In this document: positions 23,942-31,267 of the stretch, piece after piece
Numbering within the stretch: position 1 is the stretch's first letter
How the letters are laid out: each line of letters opens with the position of its first letter
NCBI GenBank assembly: GCA_016793635.1
Contig: JAEUMD010000011.1
Coordinates: 124,001-188,000 of the forward strand
Reading direction: 5' to 3'
Source of the DNA: Hyphomicrobiaceae bacterium
GTDB lineage: Bacteria; Pseudomonadota; Alphaproteobacteria; Rhizobiales; Hyphomicrobiaceae
DNA: 64,000 bases
Notes under the pieces: generated by a model
What the model saw: only the letters and a program-made list of their open reading frames with translations
What the model was told of the DNA's origin: nothing
The model's database searches: none
Translations under genes and position numbers: made by a program

Positions 23942-24693
23942 CGTTTGCCTTCGCACACTTGTCCAGCCGAACAACGCCGATTGATCCGAAGGCTGGGCGC
24001 CGTGGGCCCGGCAAGGTTTCCATGGCGCTGATTGCGGGCGCCGCCCTCTGCGTTTCAGTGTTGAGCACCAGCCTCGCCATGGCGCAGGGCACGACGTCAC
24101 CCGGAGATACTCCGCCCGCTGCCGTCGCCGCGACCGATGCCGCCAATCCCGACTGGCCGTGCGTGCAACACAAGCAGCCGGTGCTGACGGCGGCGCAGAT
24201 GTGGGACGGTCCCGCGATCGCGAGCGAGGGTCAGCGTTCCGACGATGCGGCGATCCGCAAGCTCGTCAAGGTCACCACGAGCCGGCGAATCGAAATGACG
24301 GAGATTTCGGCCGAGCTGAAGCAATTCGCCGAGAATATTGCCGAGGCCGAGCGGGACGCCAAGCTGACAGAGCTGTTCGCTGCGGTTCTTGCCGAGATCA
24401 ACACCCAACGAGGAACGATTCTCAGCGGCATCGAGCGGTTCCAGAGGCGGCAGGTCGCGCGCGCCAAGAAGCTCGAGGAAGAAGGCATCGCGCTCGCCGA
24501 TCTCCAGCGCAAGGCCGAGGGCGACGGCGCCCTGGCCGAACAAGTCAACGACGCCCAGCAGCGCTACGATTGGGATGCGCGCGTGTTCCAGGAGCGGCAG
24601 AGGAACGTGCCGATTGCCTGCGAGATCCCGGTGATTGTGGAGAGCCGCGCATTCGAGCTGGCGCAGGCGATTCGCGGACTCATGAAGAACTGA
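23938..24693 (+). CDS. Exported coiled-coil protein of the PQQ-associated cluster (LutG position)
   Basis: 251 residues. A signal-like segment (about 28-49, MALIAGAALCVSVLSTSLAMAQ) leads to a mature protein with NPDWPCVQHKQPVLTAAQMWDGP, then a long helical Glu/Ala/Arg-rich stretch likely to form coiled coil, and a second Cys in VPIACEIPVIVE. The two cysteines may form a disulfide. No known domain was recognised. It is the last gene of the overlapping cluster and occupies the place of the exported protein that follows the permease in methylotroph lut clusters. Confidence 0.7.
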   Translation: MTFAFAHLSSRTTPIDPKAGRRGPGKVSMALIAGAALCVSVLSTSLAMAQGTTSPGDTPPAAVAATDAANPDWPCVQHKQPVLTAAQMWDGPAIASEGQRSDDAAIRKLVKVTTSRRIEMTEISAELKQFAENIAEAERDAKLTELFAAVLAEINTQRGTILSGIERFQRRQVARAKKLEEEGIALADLQRKAEGDGALAEQVNDAQQRYDWDARVFQERQRNVPIACEIPVIVESRAFELAQAIRGLMKN

Positions 24694-24790
24694 GCTTCGA
24701 CGACATCGATGCCCGACTCTCCATGGGAGGGCAGCATGGCGCTGGCTCGGTGACATCCACCTGCGGCCCGCATCAGGCGTCGCGGCCGGT

Positions 24791-25156
24791 TCAGAAAGGC
24801 CCCTTGAAGATGAAGGCGGCGCCGAGCGCGATCAGCACGAAACCGACCAGGTGATTGAGCGTAAACGGCTCCTTCAGATAGAGCACTGAGAACCCGGCGA
24901 AGACGACCAGCGTCGTCACCTCCTGGATGGTTTTCAGCTCAGCGCCAGTGAAGACGCTCGATCCGATGCGATTCGCAGGAACGGCGAGGCAATACTCGAA
25001 AAAGGCGATGCCCCAGCTCGCCAGCACGACCAGCCATAGCGGCGCCGATTTGTAGTTGAGATGGCCGTACCAGGCGAACGTCATGAAGACGTTGGAGAGC
25101 CCGAGCAGCACGAAGGGCACATACGGCACGATCGAGCTCGGCAGCGTTGGCAGCAT
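24791..25156 (-). CDS. DUF486 / DMT-like small membrane protein
   Basis: 121 residues from MLPTLPSSIVPY, with four hydrophobic segments (VPFVLLGLSNVFMTFAWYGHL, LWLVVLASWGIAFFEYCLAVP, LVVFAGFSVLYL and LVGFVLIALGAAFIF). The pattern AWYGHL, FFEYCLAVPANRIG and IQEVTTLVVFAGFSVLYLKE is characteristic of the DUF486 family, related to small multidrug-resistance/DMT proteins. Substrate unknown. It stands alone, converging on the Lut-like cluster. Confidence 0.88.
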   Translation of the reverse strand: MLPTLPSSIVPYVPFVLLGLSNVFMTFAWYGHLNYKSAPLWLVVLASWGIAFFEYCLAVPANRIGSSVFTGAELKTIQEVTTLVVFAGFSVLYLKEPFTLNHLVGFVLIALGAAFIFKGPF

Positions 25157-25320
25157 TGTCTTTCCCCGGTAAAGGCGCAGCACGCCGCGGGGGATCCGTG
25201 GCTTCGTCCGGATCGGCAATGTCCCGAATCTACGGCATCCACCACCAGGGCAACATCCGACCGCAGGGAATCGCGATAGCGGTCCAGCGGCGCAAAGAAC
25301 ACGCGCGGCGCATGCTCCTC

Positions 25321-25363
25321 AAAAAAAGCGAAGGCCCCGGCGCGGATCGCACCGGGGCCTTCG
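25321..25363 (-). terminator. Strong terminator after ialB
   Basis: On the minus strand CGAAGGCCCCGG pairs with CCGGGGCCTTCG (12 bp, 11-base loop), followed by GCTTTTTTT. This is a textbook Rho-independent terminator 20 bases after the ialB stop. Confidence 0.9.
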
Positions 25364-25383
25364 GCCGTCGTGAGACGACAGGC

Positions 25384-26244
25384 TTACTTCTTCTTGTCGG
25401 CGCCGGCAGCAGCCGCGTTGGCAGCACCCGGAGGCGGATCGAGGAGCTTCGCGGCCTCCTGCTTGGCCTTCTGCTCTTCCTTCATCTTCTCGACCATCTG
25501 CGCCTGACGCTGGCGGATCTGCTGCATGAGCTGACCACGCGCCTGAGCGTACTTCTCGTTATCGACGGGTGCGCCCTCGAAGGCGGCCTTGAAGCCCTCG
25601 AGCGGAACCGGGAAGCCGATCGGCTGCGCGGCGGCGTTGAGCGCCAGAACCATGATGCCGCCACCGGCCTTCATCGTATCGATGAACGCACCATCGGCCT
25701 CGACCTCGGCCGTGCAGCCAGCCGGGTGGCACAGCGAATACTTGAGCTCGAGCGGCTTCAGCGCCTTCTCGTCGATCTTCTCGTTCTTCGCAGCCTTGTC
25801 CCACTGATCCTTCGTGTAGACGGCGGCGCGCACGCCCGGCGGGATCGCCATTCCGAGCGGAACCATGATCATCAGGCTCTTCTTGTCCTGCCCTTCGACC
25901 TCGCGGATCGCGGCCGATACGAGAACCATGCCCGTGTTGCCGTCGAGGCGCTCATGGTGGGTCAGGCAGATGCTCTTCTCGTCCTTGACCTCTTTGTCGC
26001 CTTCCTTCTTGACCATCGCGGCCTTCTCGCAGAGCTTCACCCACGCGCTCTGCTTGTCGCCAGCGGCAGCCGCCGCCTTGCCGTCACCCTTGGCGGCCTC
26101 GGTCTTCGCAGCCGGTTTCGCCGGTGCTGCATCCTTCTTCTGGGCGAACGCAGGCGACGCGGCCAATGCCACAGCCAGCGCCACCGAAACCGACCTCAAC
26201 GCCACCACGCTCCGTGCGGAGCCAATCGAGACCATGTCGAACAT
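25384..26244 (-). CDS. Invasion-associated locus B (IalB) family periplasmic protein
   Basis: 286 residues. A signal peptide (about 1-34, ending SPAFAQ) is followed by an Ala/Lys-rich linker (35-65) and the IalB domain. Family blocks include WVKLCEKA, CLTHHERLDGNTGMVLVSAA, LMIMVPLGMAIPPGVRAAVY, SLCHPAGCTAEVEADGAFID and GGIMVLALNAAAQPIGFPVPLEGF. The C-terminal 60 residues are a Gln/Lys-rich helix. IalB-like proteins are widespread in free-living Hyphomicrobiales, where they are cell-envelope proteins of unknown role; the virulence name should not be taken literally. Confidence 0.88.
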   Translation of the reverse strand: MFDMVSIGSARSVVALRSVSVALAVALAASPAFAQKKDAAPAKPAAKTEAAKGDGKAAAAAGDKQSAWVKLCEKAAMVKKEGDKEVKDEKSICLTHHERLDGNTGMVLVSAAIREVEGQDKKSLMIMVPLGMAIPPGVRAAVYTKDQWDKAAKNEKIDEKALKPLELKYSLCHPAGCTAEVEADGAFIDTMKAGGGIMVLALNAAAQPIGFPVPLEGFKAAFEGAPVDNEKYAQARGQLMQQIRQRQAQMVEKMKEEQKAKQEAAKLLDPPPGAANAAAAGADKKK

Positions 26245-26488
26245 CTAGATCTGGACCTCTTGTTGAAGGCTGATCGGGCCAGCCCTTCCCCTCTCGAAAA
26301 TGCCGCGCAACCCAGTCCGCAAGCGGGGTTTCGGCGCTTCTCGGCAAACCCATGAGCGGGGCACTAAGGCTCGGATTGCGGCAATCCCGTGGCCACAATT
26401 ACCGTCTAGGCGGTTACCCACATGGATGCCATATCCACGTGGCAAACCCGCAACGTCGGAGAAGCGGGTGAACAACGGGACGCGGATC

Positions 26489-28375
26489 ATGGACCGGTGT
26501 GCAGAAACAACGACTTCGCGGCGCGCGGTGGCATGCCGGGCGGAGCGTTTTCCCGCTGCCACGCGGCTCTCCGCCGCGCTGCTTCTCTTTGTGCTGCTGG
26601 CTTGCCGCGCCATCGCTGCGCCGGTCGCGGCAGAATCCCCCGGCGGCCAGCGTCTGCACGCCATCGCCATGCACGGTGACGCCGAGGAGCCTGCCGGCTA
26701 CACACATTTCCGCTACGCCGATGCCGCAGCGCCGAAGGGCGGGCGCATCGTGCTCGGCGTGGCCGGTAGTTTCGACAGCCTGAAGCCGCTGATCGTTCGC
26801 GGCAACCCCGCCGCCGGCATGCGCGAGTATGTCCATGAGACGCTGTTGGCCCGCAGCCTCGACGAGCCCTTCTCCCTTTACGGCCTCCTCGCCGAGACGG
26901 TCGAGCTGCCCGAAGATCGCCGTTCGATCACCTTCCATCTGAACCCCGCGGCCCGCTTTTCGGATGGCCAGCCCGTGACCGCGGACGACGTGATTTTCTC
27001 CTGGCAGGTGCTGCGCGATAAAGGCCGGCCCAATCACCGCGCCTATTATTCGAAAGTGACCTCGGCGGAACGACTCTCCGAACGCTCGGTCCGCTTTCTG
27101 CTGGACGACAGCGGCGACCGGGAGCTGCCGCTGATCCTCGGCCTGATGCCGGTGTTGGCCAAGCACGCCACGGACGCGGAAACTTTCGAGCAAACCTCGC
27201 TCTTGCCGCCGGTCGGCTCCGGGCCCTACCGGGTCGGCCGCGTCGACGCAGGACGCAGCGTCAGCTACGTCCGCAACCCCGACTATTGGGGTCGCGACCT
27301 TCCCGCCAACCGTGGCCGCTTCAACTTCGACGAGGTGCGTTTCGAATATTTCCGCGACGGTGCCGCGATGTTCGAGGCGTTCAAGGCCGGCGACATCGGC
27401 TTCTGGCTCGAGGAAGACCCGGCACGTTGGGCCGGCGGCTACGGAGTTCCCGCCGTCCGTGACGGGCGGATCGTCAAGGCGGAGCTCGACATCGGCCTTC
27501 CCGCCGGCATGACGGCACTCGCGTTCAATACACGGCGCGACGTTTTCAAGGACGCGCGCGTCCGACGCGCGCTCATCGAGCTGTTCGATTTCGAGTGGGT
27601 GAACCGCAACCTCTACCACGGGCTCTACAGCCGCACGGAAAGCTACTTCCAGCGCTCCTACCTTTCCGCTCACGCTCGCCCCGCCGATGACCGCGAACGA
27701 GCGTTGCTCGCACCTTTCAAGGAGGCGGTGCGCGACGACGTGATGGAGGGGCGCCATGCGATGCCCAAGTCCGACGGGACCGGCTCCGACCGCAATCACC
27801 TGCGCGCCGCCTTCGACCTACTCAAGGAAGCGGGATATGGCCTCGAGGGCACGCGCATGATCGAGAAGGCGAGCGGCCGGCAGCTTTCCTTCGAAGTCCT
27901 GGCGACGTCGACCGCTCAAGAACGGCTCCTCGGGGGCTTCGTTTCGACCCTGTCGCGGCTCGGCATCGAGGGACGAATCCGCGTCGTCGATAGTGCCCAG
28001 TACCAATCGCGCCTCAACGACTACGACTTCGACATGATCCAGGCCACGTGGCCCTCGTCGCTCTCGCCCGGCAACGAACAGATCTTCCGATGGGATTCAC
28101 GCATGGCGACGACACCCGGAACGTACAATTGGGCAGGCGTCGCCAACCCGGCCGCCGACGCCATGATCGCCGCCATGCTGGCGGCTCACGACAAGGAGAG
28201 TTTCGTTTCGGCGACCCGCGCGCTCGATCGCGTGCTGATCTCGGGCGACTACGTGATCCCCCTGTTCCACTTGCCCCGCCAGTGGATCGCGCACTGGAGC
28301 GACTACGGATACCCGCCAAAGACACCGCTCTTCGGCTACAATATCGATCTGTGGTGGCAGAAGCCCGGACCGTGA
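26489..28375 (+). CDS. Peptide ABC transporter substrate-binding protein (family 5, YejA-like), orphan
   Basis: 628 residues from MDRCAETTTS; a GTG seven codons earlier has a better ribosome site and is an alternative. Signal peptide LSAALLLFVLLACRAIAAP. The family 5 domain is clear: HFRYADAAAPKGGRIVLG, FHLNPAARFSDGQPVTADDVIFSW, GSGPYRVGRVDAGRSVSYVRNPDYWG, and LFDFEWVNRNLYHGLYSRTESYFQRS, which is typical of the YejA/microcin C subgroup. No permease or ATPase genes are adjacent, so it must use a transporter encoded elsewhere. The acyl-CoA synthetase follows after 28 bases. Confidence 0.88.
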   Translation: MDRCAETTTSRRAVACRAERFPAATRLSAALLLFVLLACRAIAAPVAAESPGGQRLHAIAMHGDAEEPAGYTHFRYADAAAPKGGRIVLGVAGSFDSLKPLIVRGNPAAGMREYVHETLLARSLDEPFSLYGLLAETVELPEDRRSITFHLNPAARFSDGQPVTADDVIFSWQVLRDKGRPNHRAYYSKVTSAERLSERSVRFLLDDSGDRELPLILGLMPVLAKHATDAETFEQTSLLPPVGSGPYRVGRVDAGRSVSYVRNPDYWGRDLPANRGRFNFDEVRFEYFRDGAAMFEAFKAGDIGFWLEEDPARWAGGYGVPAVRDGRIVKAELDIGLPAGMTALAFNTRRDVFKDARVRRALIELFDFEWVNRNLYHGLYSRTESYFQRSYLSAHARPADDRERALLAPFKEAVRDDVMEGRHAMPKSDGTGSDRNHLRAAFDLLKEAGYGLEGTRMIEKASGRQLSFEVLATSTAQERLLGGFVSTLSRLGIEGRIRVVDSAQYQSRLNDYDFDMIQATWPSSLSPGNEQIFRWDSRMATTPGTYNWAGVANPAADAMIAAMLAAHDKESFVSATRALDRVLISGDYVIPLFHLPRQWIAHWSDYGYPPKTPLFGYNIDLWWQKPGP

Positions 28376-28403
28376 GTGGCGGCGGGCAGCGACGGGGGCA
28401 GCC

Positions 28404-29960
28404 TTGAACGACAAGAACGTGCCGGGCAACGACGCTCCGCCGCCCGTGTTCAATATGGCGGAGTACGTGGTCGGCCGCGCCGCACGGGCGACGCCCGACC
28501 GTCTGGCCCTCGTGGTCTACGACGATGCCCTCGCCGGCACGCCGCACGAGACATTCACGTTCGCCGAAGTCGAGCAGGCGGTCCTCAATATTGCCGGTGG
28601 ATTTGAGCGGCTAGGCCTCGTTACCGGCGACCGCGTGCTCGTCCGCCTCGACAATACGAGCGCTTATGCATTCACGTTTTTCGGGGCCATCGCCGCGGGA
28701 CTCGTGCCGCTTGCAACCTCGACTCACCTTTCAGAGCCCGAGGCGGCGTTTCTCGTCGCCGACAGCGGCGCAAGGGCCATAGCGCTCGCGACCCACCTGC
28801 CGAGCCCCGCTGGAGATGCCCTCGTGATCGGCGCCGGGGACATCGCGCGCATGATCTCGGATGGACCGCGCGGAGCCTACCGGCAAACCCGCGCCGACGA
28901 TCCCGCCTACATGGTCTACACCTCGGGAACGACGGCGAACCCGAAGGGCGTCGTGCATGCCCAGCGCGCAGCCTGGGGTCGGCGGCCGATGTATCAGGGT
29001 TGGTACGGCATCAGCGCCGATGACCGGATGCTGCATGCCGGCGCTTTCAACTGGACTTTCACCCTCGGCACCGGCCTCACCGATCCGTGGGCCAACGGCG
29101 CCACGTCGATCATCTACACCGGAACGCGCGACAGTGCGCTGTGGCCCGGCCTCATCCGCCGTTCGGGAGCGACGCTGTTCGCGGCGGTACCCGGCGTCTA
29201 CCGGCAGATCCTCAAGTATGCCGATCCTGCCGAGCTCGCCGATCTCTCAGCGCTGCGCCACGGCCTGACGGCTGGAGAGACCGCACCGGAAGACCTGTTC
29301 GCCGACTGGTGCAGGGCAACCGGCCGCGAGATCTACGAGGCGCTCGGAATGAGTGAAATATCGACGTACCTGTCGAGCGCGCCGGGCGTGCCGCGCCGAG
29401 CGGGCACGGTTGGCCGGGTACAGCCGGGCCGGCGTATCGCCATCCTGCCCGAAGACGGCGGAACCTCTCCCATGCCGGCCGGTGAGCCGGGACTTCTCGC
29501 CGTGCACCGCAGCGACCCCGGCCTGATGCTCGGGTACTGGAACCGCGCCGACGAGGAAGCGGAGGTCTACCGCGGTGAGTGGTTCGTCGGCGGCGATCTC
29601 GCATCGATGGATGCAGAGGGTTACGTGACGCATCACGGCCGTGCGAACGACATCATGAAGGCGCTGGGGTATCGCGTCGCGCCACAGGAAGTGGAGGCCG
29701 TGCTCGCCCGCCATCCGCAGGTCGCGGAGGTGGCCTGCGCCGAGCGTCGCGTTCGTGCCGACGTCTCCGTGATCGCCGCCTATGTCGTGGCGAAGGACCC
29801 GGCACACCCGCCCGCTCCAGACGCGCTGACGACATTCGCGGCGCAGCACCTCGCCCCTTACAAGTGCCCGCGCGAGGTCATCTTCGTCGCCGCTCTACCG
29901 CGAACGGCCAACGGCAAGGTCCAGCGGCGCCAGCTCACGGAAACAATCTCGGAAAAATAG
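28404..29960 (+). CDS. Acyl-CoA/aryl-CoA synthetase (AMP-forming, benzoate-CoA ligase-like)
   Basis: 518 residues with a TTG start; an ATG 17 codons later is an alternative. It activates a carboxylic acid to its CoA thioester through an acyl-adenylate. Motifs: the phosphate loop VYTSGTTANPKGVVHAQRA (about 172-190), YEALGMSEIS, the hinge region GRANDIMKALGYRVAPQEVE, and the catalytic Lys in NGKVQRRQL near the C-terminus. The pattern resembles benzoate-CoA ligase and medium-chain synthetases; the substrate is not clear. A terminator-like hairpin follows. Confidence 0.85.
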   Translation: MNDKNVPGNDAPPPVFNMAEYVVGRAARATPDRLALVVYDDALAGTPHETFTFAEVEQAVLNIAGGFERLGLVTGDRVLVRLDNTSAYAFTFFGAIAAGLVPLATSTHLSEPEAAFLVADSGARAIALATHLPSPAGDALVIGAGDIARMISDGPRGAYRQTRADDPAYMVYTSGTTANPKGVVHAQRAAWGRRPMYQGWYGISADDRMLHAGAFNWTFTLGTGLTDPWANGATSIIYTGTRDSALWPGLIRRSGATLFAAVPGVYRQILKYADPAELADLSALRHGLTAGETAPEDLFADWCRATGREIYEALGMSEISTYLSSAPGVPRRAGTVGRVQPGRRIAILPEDGGTSPMPAGEPGLLAVHRSDPGLMLGYWNRADEEAEVYRGEWFVGGDLASMDAEGYVTHHGRANDIMKALGYRVAPQEVEAVLARHPQVAEVACAERRVRADVSVIAAYVVAKDPAHPPAPDALTTFAAQHLAPYKCPREVIFVAALPRTANGKVQRRQLTETISEK

Positions 29961-29994
29961 ATCGCAACGCCGGAATTGAGAGAAAAAGAAGCGA

Positions 29995-30037
29995 AGGGGT
30001 CGCGCTTGCCGCCTTTTCCGGCAGAAACGCAACCCCT
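29995..30037 (+). terminator. Terminator-like structure after the acyl-CoA synthetase
   Basis: An outer stem AGGGGT/ACCCCT (29995-30000 with 30032-30037) encloses an inner stem TGCCG/CGGCA, followed by CGCATTTTGC. A plausible terminator 34 bases after the stop. Confidence 0.5.
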
Positions 30038-30118
30038 CGCATTTTGCATGAGATCGATCGAAACGATCGAATTCGACCTATCTGCCAAAAATTGAAATGG
30101 CAGATCCGGTATTTGGCT

Positions 30119-30262
30119 TCAGCTACCGCTCAGGCTGAGCTCGCACGAAATGCGATCAGCGAAGCTGCCCTTCTCACAATGGATATTCACAGGGGCGGCC
30201 GAGGCCGCGACCGATGAAAGGAGAGTGATGGAAGCAGCGACGCTCGCGAGGATGATACGCAT
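30119..30262 (-). CDS. Small secreted peptide, 47 residues
   Basis: A short gene starting MRIILASVAASITLLSSVAA, with a textbook signal peptide (about 1-22, SVAASA-AP) and a 25-residue mature part containing two cysteines (Cys29 in NIHCEK and Cys41 in RISCEL), which could form one disulfide. GGAG lies 7 bases before the ATG. A hairpin, ATCTGCCA/TGGCAGAT at 30080-30105, follows the stop. It stands alone in a non-coding gap of lower GC. No family was recognised. The signal peptide, ribosome site and downstream hairpin together support a real gene. Confidence 0.55.
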   Translation of the reverse strand: MRIILASVAASITLLSSVAASAAPVNIHCEKGSFADRISCELSLSGS

Positions 30263-30685
30263 GGGGGTTCTCCATTGTTACACTCCAAATTGGAGCGTTG
30301 TTTGACTTCTTGTCCGGCTCGGCGCGTTGCGCTTGGCCGATGAATGGAGATTAACAGCGCCAGCGGCATTTTTTGAAATCAAGACACGCTCACAACCATG
30401 CACATGGACGGGCGTTTTTGTGAACTTGCTATTTATTGGCGTGATCACGAGCCATCGCCACTCGACTGAAAACGGGTCAAAACAACAAGCAATACGGATG
30501 CTTTTGAAGCATGCAATAGTGTGATCGGCAATTGCACGATCGAAATGTAACGTTTTTAAATTCGCCGCATTGTAGAAGGTTGCCGCCCCGCACGCACCGG
30601 AGCCCGCGGTGAGACTCGATGGGCGGCTCGGCGCAGGATACAGGGCGGACGTATCCCTCCGATGCCGCGAGCGTCGCTGCGCTCG
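30263..30685. other. AT-richer intergenic segment
   Basis: About 420 bases, clearly lower in GC than the surroundings, especially 30360-30570. The minus-strand leader of the small peptide includes a palindrome CTCCAA-A-TTGGAG (30283-30295). A hairpin ATGCTT/AAGCAT lies near 30500. No convincing coding frame, tRNA or transposon end was seen. It may hold a promoter, a small RNA or decayed foreign DNA. Confidence 0.35.
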
Positions 30686-31063
30686 TCACAAACTGTCGTT
30701 CATCTCGCGAATTCGCCGCGCCATTTGCGCCATGACAGCGAGTGCGAACTCCGGCGCGCCACGCACCAGTTTCACAAACATCACACGGTCGACGGCGACC
30801 AACTCGCTCTGCTCGGCGGCCTTGGCGCTGGCGCTGCGCGGATCGCCGTCGATCAGCGCCATCTCGCCGAAGATGCCGCCCGGACCGACGCGGTCCAGCA
30901 CCTCGCCATACGCGATGATCTCGATGTTTCCCGACAGCACGACATACATGGCCCTGGCCTCGTCGCCGGCGGCGAAGATCGGCTCGCCCGCCGCGTACGT
31001 CTCGATCGGCAGCCCGAGGCGCACAAGCTCGTTGAAATCGAACTCCGCCGCTGCACGCACCAT
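30686..31063 (-). CDS. Cyclic nucleotide-binding domain protein
   Basis: 125 residues, one cNMP-binding domain and nothing else. The beta-roll YAAGEPIFAAGDEARAMYVVLSGNIEII and the phosphate-binding cassette FGEMALIDGDPRSASAKA are intact, including the Arg that contacts the cyclic phosphate. No helix-turn-helix follows, unlike CRP/FNR. GGAGG precedes the start. It may be a free-standing nucleotide sensor that acts on a partner protein. It is not obviously part of the RND operon, which ends with its own terminator before it. Confidence 0.85.
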   Translation of the reverse strand: MVRAAAEFDFNELVRLGLPIETYAAGEPIFAAGDEARAMYVVLSGNIEIIAYGEVLDRVGPGGIFGEMALIDGDPRSASAKAAEQSELVAVDRVMFVKLVRGAPEFALAVMAQMARRIREMNDSL

Positions 31064-31198
31064 CTTGGCCTCCGGCTCTTGCGATCAATTTGCGCGGACG
31101 AGCCTAACTGTGCCGCCACCTGCTGACAATCGCGAGGCGCAGGCCCTGTGTCGCCCGCCGACCTAGCCCCACGGCCAGACGCGGTGTCCGAGCCCAAC

Positions 31199-31229
31199 GA
31201 AAAGGAGCGCGGGTTGCGCCCGCGCTCCT
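31199..31229 (-). terminator. Terminator of the RND efflux operon
   Basis: An 11-bp perfect stem AGGAGCGCGGG/CCCGCGCTCCT with a 5-base loop. In the minus direction it runs into TTTTCG. It lies 39 bases after the RND transporter stop. Confidence 0.85.
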
Positions 31230-31267
31230 CAACTCAACCGATCCTGTAACACGGGCGAGGGCCCGTT

